Source of the DNA: Actinokineospora sp. NBRC 105648
Lineage (GTDB): Bacteria; Actinomycetota; Actinomycetes; Mycobacteriales; Pseudonocardiaceae
Assembly (NCBI RefSeq): GCF_030269645.1
Contig: NZ_BSTR01000073.1
Span: 1-32,864 of the forward strand
Reading direction: 5' to 3'
DNA: 32,864 bases
The notes below the pieces were generated by a model, which saw nothing but the letters and a program-made list of their open reading frames with translations, was not told the DNA's origin and ran no database searches. This document shows, in pieces, positions 1 to 7,266 of this stretch (position 1 is its first letter; each line of letters begins with the position of its first letter). A program made the position numbers and the translations under genes.

Positions 1-56
1 CCGGTGGTGGGGAATGCCCTTCACCCGCCCTTTTTTCACCACCGCGGTGCTCTAGG
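1..56. repeat. Left-end copy of a dispersed, hairpin-forming repeat
   Basis: This stretch shares the blocks ATGCCCTTCACCC, CTTTTT and CACCGCGGTGCTCTAGG, in the same order and spacing, with the last 50 bases of the window. Here CGGTGGTG (2-9) can pair with CACCACCG (37-44). In the right-end copy GTGGGG pairs with CCCCAC instead, so the arms differ while pairing is kept. CACCGCGGTG (40-49) is itself a perfect palindrome present in both copies. The copies are similar but not identical, so this is not an assembly overlap of a circle. Bases 57-197 hold nothing I can identify. Confidence 0.75.
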
Positions 57-197
57 GGCCCCACACGAAGCGAGTTCACTAGATCGAGCCCACGCTCTTA
101 CTCGGGCAACGAAGACGGCAACACCAAGGCACAGCAAAGTCCCTTGTAGACCCAAGCCATCACAGCTGCTTCACAGCACATCCGCTTGGCTACCCCC

Positions 198-1004
198 GTG
201 CGCCTGCAAGGCATCACCAAGCACTACGGACGTCAGCGAGCAGTGCTCACCGACGTCGACCTAGACCTGCCCCCCGCCCAGATCACCGCCATCACCGGCA
301 ACAACGGCTCAGGCAAGTCCACCCTGCTGCGAATACTGGTAGGCGCGACCCGCCCAACCACCGGCACCGTCACCGACCGGCCAGACCGAGTCGGCTACGT
401 ACCAGAGCGCTTCCCCTCCGACGAGCGCCTCTCCGCCAGGACCTACCTAGTCCACATGGGACGCATACGCAAATTGTCCACTAAGGACGCAAAATCAAGA
501 GCGGACGACGTGCTGGACCGCCTAGCACTAGCAGGCGGAGCGGAAACACCCTTGCGCCAGTTGTCAAAGGGCAACCTGCAGAAGGTCGCCATCGCCCAGG
601 CCGTGCTCGTCCCACCCGGCCTGCTGGTGCTCGACGAGCCCTGGTCCGGCCTGGACGTGGCCGCGCACGGCGTGCTGCGCGACATCGTGGCCGAGGTGGC
701 CGCCGACGACGGCATCGTGGTGTTCACCGAGCACCGGGGCTCGGTCGTGCGCGAGTACGCCGACGTCGTCCACACCTGCGTCGAGGGCCGCCTCGTGCGC
801 GCGCCGGACACCGAACCGGTCACCCGCCTGGTGCTGCGCCCGCCCGCCGGGGTCACCGGCGCTCCCGCCCTGGCCCTCTCCGCCCGCCGCCACGGCGACG
901 CCGTGGTGGTGCTGGCCCCCAGCGCCGACACCGACCGCCTGCTGCTCACCGCGCTGGGCGAGGGCTGGTCGGTCGTCCGGGTCGACGAGGCGGGTACCCG
1001 GTGA
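198..1004 (+). CDS. ABC transporter ATP-binding protein
   Basis: This is the nucleotide-binding subunit of an ABC transporter; it hydrolyses ATP to drive a membrane partner. The sequence has a Walker A GNNGSGKST near residue 35, a signature LSKGNLQKV near residue 120 and a Walker B LLVLDEP near residue 147, followed by a D-loop and a switch-region TEH. At about 268 residues it is of normal size for a single-domain drug or export-type ATPase. Its stop overlaps the next gene in GTGA, so the two are translationally coupled and the membrane protein is its obvious partner. I chose the GTG at 198; a TTG at 186 is in frame, and neither has a clear Shine-Dalgarno. The first 400 bases use A-ending codons (CTA, AAA, TCA, AGA, GCA) far more than the rest. 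The substrate is unknown. Confidence 0.9.
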   Translation: MRLQGITKHYGRQRAVLTDVDLDLPPAQITAITGNNGSGKSTLLRILVGATRPTTGTVTDRPDRVGYVPERFPSDERLSARTYLVHMGRIRKLSTKDAKSRADDVLDRLALAGGAETPLRQLSKGNLQKVAIAQAVLVPPGLLVLDEPWSGLDVAAHGVLRDIVAEVAADDGIVVFTEHRGSVVREYADVVHTCVEGRLVRAPDTEPVTRLVLRPPAGVTGAPALALSARRHGDAVVVLAPSADTDRLLLTALGEGWSVVRVDEAGTR

Positions 1005-1663
1005 CCGCCCTGCTGCGCTACACCGTGTCGATCCTGGTCCACTCCCAGCGCTACCTGGCGCCGGTCCTGCTCTTCCTCGGCTTCCTCGGCCTGTTCGCCA
1101 AGGACGCGGGCAGCTACCCCGCGCCGCCGGTCTTCGCCTCGATGGCCGGTGCCGCGCTGGTGTGCTCGGCCTGGCTCACCGTCGCGCTGGCCGGCCTGGA
1201 GGACCGGGTGCGACGGATGGTCACCGCTGTCGCGGTCGGCCGGTCGTGGCCGCTGCTCGTCGCCGTGGTGCTGGTCGTGCTGGGCACCTTCCTGCTGCTG
1301 GCCTGCGTCGCGGTCGCCATGCCCGCCGCGCTGGGCAACAAGGAGATGACCTGGCTCGACGTCGGCGCCGGCCTGGGCACCCAGCTGACCGCGACCTGCG
1401 TGGGGACCGCCATCGGGCTGGTCAGCTCCCGGCTGGTGATCCGCCGGGCGGGCTACGCGCTGATCACCACCCTGGCCCTGCTGCTGGTCTTCTTGCTGGT
1501 CAAGGGAATGCCGCCGGTCAACCCGCTGATCATCCAGGTGTCCCGGACGCGGACCGCCGACCAAGCGCTGCTCGCGGCCGTCGGCGGCGCCGGTGCGATC
1601 GCGGTGGTGCTGCTCGCCGTCGCCATGGTCGCCACCCAGGCCGTGCTGGCCCGCCGCGACTGA
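1001..1663 (+). CDS. ABC transporter membrane subunit (putative permease)
   Basis: This is a 220-residue hydrophobic protein with about six predicted membrane segments (near residues 17-33, 44-66, 82-108, 123-145, 150-168 and 190-215). It matches no permease family I can name. Its start GTG overlaps the stop of the ATPase gene at 1001-1004. That makes it the likely membrane partner in a two-gene export-type ABC system resembling ABC-2 arrangements. The substrate cannot be read from the sequence. It ends six bases before the stop of the convergent LysR gene, with no obvious terminator between them. Confidence 0.82.
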   Translation: MTALLRYTVSILVHSQRYLAPVLLFLGFLGLFAKDAGSYPAPPVFASMAGAALVCSAWLTVALAGLEDRVRRMVTAVAVGRSWPLLVAVVLVVLGTFLLLACVAVAMPAALGNKEMTWLDVGAGLGTQLTATCVGTAIGLVSSRLVIRRAGYALITTLALLLVFLLVKGMPPVNPLIIQVSRTRTADQALLAAVGGAGAIAVVLLAVAMVATQAVLARRD

Positions 1664-1668
1664 GCGCC

Positions 1669-2613
1669 TCAGTCGACGGACGCCGGCAGCCGGTCGCGCC
1701 GGTGGCCGTGCAGTTCGATGTAGGACCAGTAGGCCGCCGTCGCGGCGGCGATCACCGTGTCGGCGTGCGCGGCCAGCCGCCCGGATCGCCGGATGGCCAG
1801 CACGTGCCGCATCCGCACCGGGTCGCCCAGCAGCGGTCGGACCACCACGCCCCCGCCGTCGCGGTAGACGACCTGGCACGCGGTCACCGCGCCCCGGCCC
1901 GCCACCAGGTCGCGGATGGAGTCGGGGCTGGGTGAGGTGTAGAGGACACGCGGGGTGAAACCCGCGCGCTCGCAGGCGTGGTGGAAGCAGTCCGGCCAGC
2001 CCGCGCCGTCGGACGGGGTCATCACCCAGGTGCGCTCGGCCAGTTCGGACAGCCCGATCTCGGCGCGCCCGGCCAGCGGGTCGGTCTCGGCCAGCGCCAC
2101 GTACACCGGCTCGGCGGCGATCCGCGCGCACTGTATGTCCGAAGTGGACACCAGTTCGTAGCCCGGGTAGTCGACCGTGGCCACCGCGTCGAGCCTGCCC
2201 GCGACCAGCAGGTCCCACAGCAGCCGGGGCGAGTACTCCATGGTCAGCCGGACCTCGACGCCGCTGAGCTCGGCGCTGATCCGCTCCGCGAGCCCCACCG
2301 ACACCGAGCCGAGCGCGCCGCCGAGGGCGATCACCGGGGCCGTGGCGTCGGCGTAGCGGTCGGGACCGATGTTCAGGTCCGCCACGCCGTGCAGGATGGT
2401 CCGGGCGCGCACCAGCACGAACTCCCCCAGCCGGGTCGCGATGACGCCGCGCGGGCCGCGGTGGAACAGCGGCGCGCCGATCTCGGCCTCGACCCGCTTG
2501 AGCCGGGCGGTCAGCGCGGGCTGGGAGAGCCGCAGCACCGTCGCCGCCTTGGTGAGGCTGCCGGTGTCGGCGATGGCGCACAGCGTCCGCAGGTGCCGCA
2601 GCTCCAGTTCCAT
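1669..2613 (-). CDS. LysR-family transcriptional regulator
   Basis: This is a 314-residue LysR-type regulator of standard length. The N-terminal winged helix-turn-helix covers residues 1-60, with the hallmark run TGSLTKAATVLRLSQPALT followed by RLKRVEAEIG and LFHR. The rest is a periplasmic-binding-like effector domain. LysR proteins usually bind a small molecule and control a neighbouring divergent gene as well as themselves. Here the divergent gene is the M64 peptidase, and the 179-base gap contains an AT-rich patch suited to promoters. The start is ATG at 2613. Neither effector nor target can be told from the sequence; control of the peptidase is an inference from position. Confidence 0.92.
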   Translation of the reverse strand: MELELRHLRTLCAIADTGSLTKAATVLRLSQPALTARLKRVEAEIGAPLFHRGPRGVIATRLGEFVLVRARTILHGVADLNIGPDRYADATAPVIALGGALGSVSVGLAERISAELSGVEVRLTMEYSPRLLWDLLVAGRLDAVATVDYPGYELVSTSDIQCARIAAEPVYVALAETDPLAGRAEIGLSELAERTWVMTPSDGAGWPDCFHHACERAGFTPRVLYTSPSPDSIRDLVAGRGAVTACQVVYRDGGGVVVRPLLGDPVRMRHVLAIRRSGRLAAHADTVIAAATAAYWSYIELHGHRRDRLPASVD

Positions 2614-2651
2614 CGCCCGAGCCTAGGTCCGCGGGCGGCGGCCACTCAACC

Positions 2652-2690
2652 GATTGTCGTACGTATAAAAACGCGTTATGGGAGCTGTGA
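2652..2690. promoter_or_regulatory. AT-rich divergent promoter/operator region (LysR - M64 peptidase)
   Basis: Between the divergent LysR and peptidase genes lies the only AT-rich patch of the gap. It contains CGTACG, a TATAAA-like hexamer (2664-2669) and the palindrome AACGCGTT (2670-2677). This is a reasonable site for LysR binding and for one or both promoters. The link to LysR is inferred from position only. Confidence 0.35.
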
Positions 2691-2792
2691 TTACCGCGGC
2701 CCGCTCCGCGCGGGCGATATTGGACGAGCTCTGACCGGGCGCCTCCGGCCCGGCGCACGCCCGGTCCCCCCTGCGTTGAACCTGGAGCACGC

Positions 2793-3767
2793 ATGCGCAA
2801 GCCCACCCTGTCCCTGCTCGCCGCGCTGGCGGCGGCGACGGCGTTCGCCGCCGTCCAACCGGCCGCGAGCGCCAACCCCGCGGCACCACCGACCCGCACC
2901 GAGGTCAAGGAGGTCTTCTCCCCCGACGGCTCGATCACCCGCACCCGCGTCACCCGGCCGGTCGCCACCGCCGCCCCGCTCGCGGCGGTCACCGCGGAGG
3001 TGGTGCCGATCCAGCAGACCGGCCCGTCCGCCTCGCGCTTCGACCTGGTCTTCGTCGGCGACGGCTACACCTCCGCGCAGCTGGCCACCTACCACCAGCA
3101 CGTGCTCAACCGCTGGAACGAGCTGATCCAGGTCGAGCCGTTCAAGTCGATGAAGAACTCGTTCAACGTGTGGCAGGTCAACGTGGTCTCCGCCCAGTCC
3201 GGTGTGGACAATGACCCGTCCCGCGGCACCGCCCGCAGCACCGCGCTGGACATGTACTTCTGGTGCGGCGACACCGAACGGCTGCTCTGCGTCAACGAGA
3301 CCAAGGCCAAGCAGTACGCCGCGCTGGCCCCGGGAGTCGACCAGGTGCTCGCGGTCGCCAACAGCACCAAGTACGGCGGCGCGGGCGGCACCGTGGCCAC
3401 CTCCTCGGGCGGCAACGCCCAGTCCGGCCAGATCGTGGCGCACGAGCTCGGCCACTCGGTGGGCGGCCTGGCCGACGAGTACGACTACCCCAACGACCTC
3501 TACACCGGCGCGGAACCGCGTGAGGTCAACGTTTCCACCTACCAGAGCGCCACGATGACCCGCTACCGCGTCAAGTGGTACTCCTACCTCGGCAAGGCGT
3601 CCCCGGACGGCGGCGTGATCGGCACCTTCCAGGGCGGCTACTACTACAAGCGCGGCGTCTACCGCCCCACGGAGAACTCGTTGATGCGCAGCCTCGGCAG
3701 GCCGTTCAACCTGATCGGCCTGGACGTGATGAAGGCGGCGATCGCGGCGAAGGCGCCGACCCGCTAG
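2793..3767 (+). CDS. Secreted zinc metallopeptidase, M64 (IgA peptidase) family
   Basis: This is an exported zinc peptidase of 324 residues. Residues 1-27 form a classic signal peptide (MRKP, a hydrophobic alanine-rich core, then an AxA-type cleavage site), so it should act outside the cell. The active site HELGHSVGGLADEY lies at residues 217-230: His217 and His221 are zinc ligands, Glu218 is catalytic, and the extended GxxxDEY is the pattern of peptidase family M64. The family is named for a Clostridium ramosum IgA protease, but most actinobacterial members have no known substrate. A short propeptide-like stretch (residues 28-75) precedes the catalytic domain. It faces away from the LysR gene and ends 16 bases before the convergent tautomerase gene. 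Confidence 0.9.
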   Translation: MRKPTLSLLAALAAATAFAAVQPAASANPAAPPTRTEVKEVFSPDGSITRTRVTRPVATAAPLAAVTAEVVPIQQTGPSASRFDLVFVGDGYTSAQLATYHQHVLNRWNELIQVEPFKSMKNSFNVWQVNVVSAQSGVDNDPSRGTARSTALDMYFWCGDTERLLCVNETKAKQYAALAPGVDQVLAVANSTKYGGAGGTVATSSGGNAQSGQIVAHELGHSVGGLADEYDYPNDLYTGAEPREVNVSTYQSATMTRYRVKWYSYLGKASPDGGVIGTFQGGYYYKRGVYRPTENSLMRSLGRPFNLIGLDVMKAAIAAKAPTR

Positions 3768-3783
3768 CGCGTGCCCCGGGCGC

Positions 3784-4155
3784 TCACCGGACCTCGCCGC
3801 CGAGGCCGGAGCGCCCGGGGAGCACGCCGGTCAGCACGACGTTCGTCCGGGCCCGGGTGTCGGCGCCGAAGACACCGCCCATCGCGTCGGCGATCGCGGT
3901 GATCAGCCGCGCGGGCGCGCCCGGCACGGCGAACGCGGCCTCCCGCAACGAAAGGCTCACCTCCGCGGGCGTTCCCGCGACCTGGTCGCCGCCGACTCCC
4001 CAACGCTCGCGCGGCACACCGACGAGGTCCACCGCGACCAGTGAGCGGAAACCCTCCCCGTAGACCTCGGCCACCGCGTCGGTCAGCGCGCGGATCACCG
4101 CGGGCTCGGCACCGGCCAGCGTGTCCTCGACCATGCGCACGGCGTAGTGCGGCAC
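3784..4155 (-). CDS. Tautomerase-family protein
   Basis: This is a 123-residue protein of the 4-oxalocrotonate tautomerase superfamily. In that family the amino-terminal proline, exposed after removal of fMet, acts as the catalytic base. I placed the start at the GTG at 4155 because the next codon is Pro (PHYAVRMVED) and a strong purine-rich GGGAGGGGGA lies just upstream. A longer reading frame continues upstream without resembling anything. It is about twice the length of the classic 62-residue 4-OT, as in the fused-type tautomerases (for example MSAD or cis-CaaD-like). The substrate is unknown. It diverges from the MarR gene across a 76-base gap holding a palindrome, so MarR probably controls it. 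Confidence 0.82.
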   Translation of the reverse strand: MPHYAVRMVEDTLAGAEPAVIRALTDAVAEVYGEGFRSLVAVDLVGVPRERWGVGGDQVAGTPAEVSLSLREAAFAVPGAPARLITAIADAMGGVFGADTRARTNVVLTGVLPGRSGLGGEVR

Positions 4156-4197
4156 GACAGTCCCCCTCCCGTACGATCTCCCCGCTGGACAAAACAT

Positions 4198-4211
4198 CTT
4201 TGCAAGCAAAG
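4198..4211. promoter_or_regulatory. Candidate MarR operator (CTTTGC-AA-GCAAAG)
   Basis: A perfect inverted repeat, CTTTGC AA GCAAAG, lies in the gap between the divergent tautomerase and MarR genes. It sits downstream of a TGGACA (4186-4191) that could be the -35 box for marR. MarR-family dimers bind such short palindromes, usually over their own promoter. Binding here is inferred. Confidence 0.55.
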
Positions 4212-4231
4212 CTATCTCCGGGAGGGCCGGG

Positions 4232-4720
4232 GTGTCAACGGACGGGCTCGAGCTCGACGACGGCGTGCGCGCCCTGCTGCCACTCCTGCCGCGGCTCGTC
4301 GGCCGGGCGAAGCGGATCCCGGTGCCGCCCGGGTTGAGTTCGCTCGCGCTGACCCCGCGGCACCTCACCCTGCTGTCCTGCCTGCTCTTCGACGGCCCGA
4401 TGACGGTGAACGACCTGGCCGCGCGGCTGGGGGTGGCGCCGACGACGGCGAGCCTGATGGTCGGCGACCTGAGCCGCAAGGGCGTGCTCACCCGGCACGA
4501 GGACGAGCACGACCGGCGCAGGCGCGTCGTCGGCATCGCCCCGCGGAGCCTGCCGTCGATCACCGAGTGGCTCTCCCGCGGCGCCACCGCGTGGCGCGCC
4601 GCGCTCGCCCCGCTGACGCCGGCCCAGCGCGCGCTGGTCGTCGACACCCTGCTGTCCTTCGAGTCGGCATTGGGCGTTGAACCAACCGCGAAATGGGAAT
4701 TGGACGTCGACGGAAAGTAG
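4232..4720 (+). CDS. MarR-family transcriptional regulator
   Basis: This is a 162-residue MarR-type winged-helix regulator of typical size. The DNA-binding region is around residues 48-100: LTPRHLTLLSCLLFDGPMTV, then NDLAARLGVAPTTASLMVGDL and the wing RKGVLTRHEDEHDRRRRVV, with the DxxDRR signature of the family. Flanking helices form the dimer interface. The start is GTG at 4232 after GGAGGG (4221-4226). The divergent tautomerase and the shared palindrome at 4198-4211 suggest it represses itself and that gene in response to a phenolic or other small ligand. The ligand is unknown. Confidence 0.9.
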   Translation: MSTDGLELDDGVRALLPLLPRLVGRAKRIPVPPGLSSLALTPRHLTLLSCLLFDGPMTVNDLAARLGVAPTTASLMVGDLSRKGVLTRHEDEHDRRRRVVGIAPRSLPSITEWLSRGATAWRAALAPLTPAQRALVVDTLLSFESALGVEPTAKWELDVDGK

Positions 4721-4957
4721 CACTCCCTCGATAGTGTGGGATTTGCGCGGAAACGTCCCAGCGACCCCGCACAAAGGCCACTCATTCGGAGCAGCGCGAG
4801 CCGGATCCCTTGCCCGGGAACGACATGCCGAACCACCGCCACCTGCGCCAACCGGCCCGGAGACAACCGGACCGCGGTGGCCCGGGCCGCTACTTGATCT
4901 TATCTCGCATAAACCTGCATTAGATGTCGATCTTGCCGGTTGTGCCAGACTCGGGTC
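4721..4957. other. Intergenic region upstream of the Fic gene
   Basis: This is 237 bases without a supported gene. The only clear feature is an AT-rich stretch at about 4891-4930 (TTGATC at 4894-4899, then CATAAA and TTAGAT), which is the likely promoter region of the Fic gene. No convincing Shine-Dalgarno lies before the ATG at 4958. Confidence 0.4.
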
Positions 4958-6169
4958 ATGACTGACGCACTTCTCCGGCACGGGGAATGGGTGCGACCCG
5001 CCGAGTCCCCCGATCTCCCCGAGGCGCTGCGCGGCACGTCGGCGTTCGCGCCGCGGCCGCTGCCCGCCGATGTCGTGCTGCCCTCGGTGGTGAGCCGTAC
5101 GGCGGCCGAGGCCGAACACGCGCTGGGCAGGCTGACCGAGGCGGTCCGGCGGCTCTCGGTGCCGCTGTTCACCTTCTGCACCCGGGTCCGCGACGCGCAG
5201 AGCTCGGCCGGGCTCGCCGGGTCGAGTGTGGAGCTGGTCGAGGCCTTCCTGCTCGCCCAGGGGGTCGCCGACGACGACGGGCACCCGGTCAGCCGGTTCG
5301 TCGCGGGCTCGGCGCACGGGTTCGACCGGCTGCGCGCGGGCGCCGCGCTCGACGCCGACCTGCTCGGCGAAGTCAGCGCCGTCCTGACCGGCCTGGGCCC
5401 GCGCTCGGGCGAGCAAGGTCTGCGCGCGCGGCAGGGTTGGCTGGGCGGCCCGGGCCCCGAGCGCGCGTACCTGCTCACCGTGCCGCCGGGCGCGCTGCTG
5501 CGCAGCAGCCTGGACCAGTGGTCGCTGTGGGTGCGCTCGGAGAGCCCGCTGCCCCGGGTCGCCAAGAGCGCGCTGGGCCACCTGCAGATCGAGCTCCTGC
5601 AGCCCTACCCGGAGGCCAACGGGCACGTGGCCCGGCTGTTCAGCTGCCTGGCCCTGCACCGCGAGGGTCTGCTGCCCGACCAGGTCCTCCCGGTCTCCTC
5701 CTGGCTCGACAGCCACCGCGACGAGTACCGCGCCCAGGTCCGCGACTACGCCCGGGGCGGCCCGGTCGAGGCCTGGGTCGAGTTCTACGCCGCGGGCATC
5801 CGCGACCAGGCGCTGGCCCAGCTGGACCTGGTGGCCCGGCTGGAGTCGGTCCGCGCCCGCCACCTCGCCGCGGTGGCCGGGGGCCCGCCGAGCCTGCGCC
5901 GGGCCGCCGCCGGTCTGGTGCTCACCCCGGTGACCACCCACCAGCGGCTCGGCGAGGACCACGGCCTCTCGGAGAAGACCACCCTGCTGACCGCGCGCAG
6001 GCTGGTCGAGCTCGGTTTCCTGTCGAGCATGGACAACCGGGCCTACCGGAAGGTGTTCCTGTGCACCGAGGTGCTCACCCTGCTGGCGCTGCGCTACCCG
6101 ACGCCCCCGGCGACCGACGAGTTCGACCCGCGCCCCTCACCCGAGCAGTCGGTCCGGGTCGGCGAGTAG
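4958..6169 (+). CDS. Fic-family protein with degenerate catalytic motif
   Basis: This is a 403-residue protein with the layout of bacterial Fic proteins: a Fic N-terminal domain (about 30-110), the Fic core (about 125-265) and a C-terminal winged helix-turn-helix (about 310-385). Active Fic enzymes move AMP or another phosphate group onto target proteins using HPFxxGNGRxxR. Here the motif reads QPYPEANGHVAR (residues 215-226), so the catalytic His is Gln215 and the first Arg is His223. Glu219, Asn221, Gly222 and Arg226 are kept. The flanks still look like Fic (HLQIELL before; HREGLLPDQVLPVSSWLDSH after). AMPylation is therefore unlikely; it may be a regulator or use another chemistry. The start ATG at 4958 is preferred over GTG 4940. 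The 3' end overlaps the TPR gene by 33 bases on the opposite strand. Confidence 0.85.
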   Translation: MTDALLRHGEWVRPAESPDLPEALRGTSAFAPRPLPADVVLPSVVSRTAAEAEHALGRLTEAVRRLSVPLFTFCTRVRDAQSSAGLAGSSVELVEAFLLAQGVADDDGHPVSRFVAGSAHGFDRLRAGAALDADLLGEVSAVLTGLGPRSGEQGLRARQGWLGGPGPERAYLLTVPPGALLRSSLDQWSLWVRSESPLPRVAKSALGHLQIELLQPYPEANGHVARLFSCLALHREGLLPDQVLPVSSWLDSHRDEYRAQVRDYARGGPVEAWVEFYAAGIRDQALAQLDLVARLESVRARHLAAVAGGPPSLRRAAAGLVLTPVTTHQRLGEDHGLSEKTTLLTARRLVELGFLSSMDNRAYRKVFLCTEVLTLLALRYPTPPATDEFDPRPSPEQSVRVGE

Positions 6170-7144
6170 CGCGCGCACCTCGGCGGCCCCCCGCTCGTCG
6201 TGGTCGACCAGCAGGGCCAGCGCCTCGCTGAGCCTGCGGCGGGCCAGTCGCGGGTTGTCGTCGCGCCAGAGCGCCGTGCCCAGCGCCACCAGGGCCCGCG
6301 CGTGCTCCACCGGCCTGCCCAGCCCCGCGAACACCCCCACCGCCCGTTCCAGGTGCGCCAGCGCGGGCGCGGTCCGCCGCGCGTCCAGCAGCACCGTGCC
6401 GAACAGCGCCAGCGCCCGGGCCGTGCCCAGCGGGTCCTCCCGGCCCTGCTCCACGACGAGCAACCGCCGGTAGCAGTCCATTGCCCGGTGCAGCCGCCCC
6501 CACCGCCGGTAGACGTGCCCGCGCCGGGTGAGCACGTCGGCCAGGCCCGCCGGGTCGCCCAACCGCTCCCGGGCCGCCAGCTCGCGCACCCCGAAGGCCT
6601 CGGCGGTGAGGAAGTCGCCGCGGTCGGCGAACCAGGCCGCACCCGCGGCCAGCAGCCGGACGAACGCGCGGCGGTCCCGGGCCGCCACCGCCGCCTCGGC
6701 GCCCCACTTGGCCACCGCGCGCGCCCAGTCCAGCCCGGTGTCGGCCGGCGCGACCGGCCACACGGCCGTCGCCAGCGCCGCCGACAGGTCCCAGGCCCGC
6801 AACCGCGCCGCGGCGCGCACGGCGCCCAACACGACCGCCGCGTGCGCGCCCAACCAGTCCGGGCCGATCGGCTGGACCGGTGCCACCGGCGCGGTGGCGT
6901 ACCGGAAGCGCGACCCGGGCGCCATCGTCCGCAGCAGGTCCTCGCCGACGCGCACCACCACCAGCCGGGGCAGTTCGGCGGGCCAGTCGCCCGCGGGCTC
7001 GGCCCGCCCAGCCGCGATCGCGCTCACCTCCGGGTCCGCCGCCGCGGCAGCCGCCAGCCGGGCGGGGAGTTCGGTCACCTCCAGGGTGGCCAGCGCGCAC
7101 CGCACGGCCGCCTCGCTCACCGTCACCCCCTCGTCACCGGTCAC
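6137..7144 (-). CDS. TPR-repeat protein
   Basis: This is a protein of about 335 residues, rich in Ala and Arg, without a recognisable catalytic or DNA-binding domain. The C-terminal half (about 165-330) is a series of helix pairs matching tetratricopeptide repeats, for example GDFLTAEAFGVRELAARERLG, ADVLTRRGHVYRRWGRLHRA and LGTARALALFGTVLLDARRT. TPR arrays bind peptides or proteins. The N-terminal half is helical and unassigned. Possible starts are GTG at 7144, 7126 and 7120; GAGGGG lies just ahead of the second and third, so the true protein may be 6-8 residues shorter. Its 3' end overlaps the Fic gene tail to tail. A 15-base palindrome lies about 100 bases upstream. The role is unknown; a scaffold for the neighbouring regulators is only a guess. 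Confidence 0.78.
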   Translation of the reverse strand: MTGDEGVTVSEAAVRCALATLEVTELPARLAAAAAADPEVSAIAAGRAEPAGDWPAELPRLVVVRVGEDLLRTMAPGSRFRYATAPVAPVQPIGPDWLGAHAAVVLGAVRAAARLRAWDLSAALATAVWPVAPADTGLDWARAVAKWGAEAAVAARDRRAFVRLLAAGAAWFADRGDFLTAEAFGVRELAARERLGDPAGLADVLTRRGHVYRRWGRLHRAMDCYRRLLVVEQGREDPLGTARALALFGTVLLDARRTAPALAHLERAVGVFAGLGRPVEHARALVALGTALWRDDNPRLARRRLSEALALLVDHDERGAAEVRALLADPDRLLG

Positions 7145-7239
7145 CCGGTCGAGGATGCAGCCGAACGGCGGCGAACGCCCGCATGATCGCCCGGATGCCG
7201 CACAAACGTCCCCGATGGGGTGGCGGCCCCGGCCTGATC

Positions 7240-7254
7240 AGTCCACAGTGGACT
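7240..7254. promoter_or_regulatory. Palindrome AGTCCACaGTGGACT upstream of the TPR gene
   Basis: A perfect 15-base palindrome with 7-base arms around a single central base, followed at once by CCCCCGGGGG (7256-7265). It lies between the stop of the XRE gene and the start of the TPR gene, both on the minus strand. It is therefore either an operator for the TPR gene or part of a terminator for the XRE gene. There is no T-run on either side, so an operator is somewhat more likely. Confidence 0.4.
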
Positions 7255-7266
7255 ACCCCCGGGGGA

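Noticed and set aside
4..264. A plus-strand frame over the left repeat and the start of the ABC gene
   Set aside because: It overlaps the ABC ATPase in another frame and its translation is compositionally random.
443..2992. An 849-residue minus-strand reading frame across the ABC and LysR genes
   Set aside because: It is a composition-driven shadow frame; its translation is Arg/Gly/Ala-rich without family resemblance, while the genes it overlaps have clear motifs.
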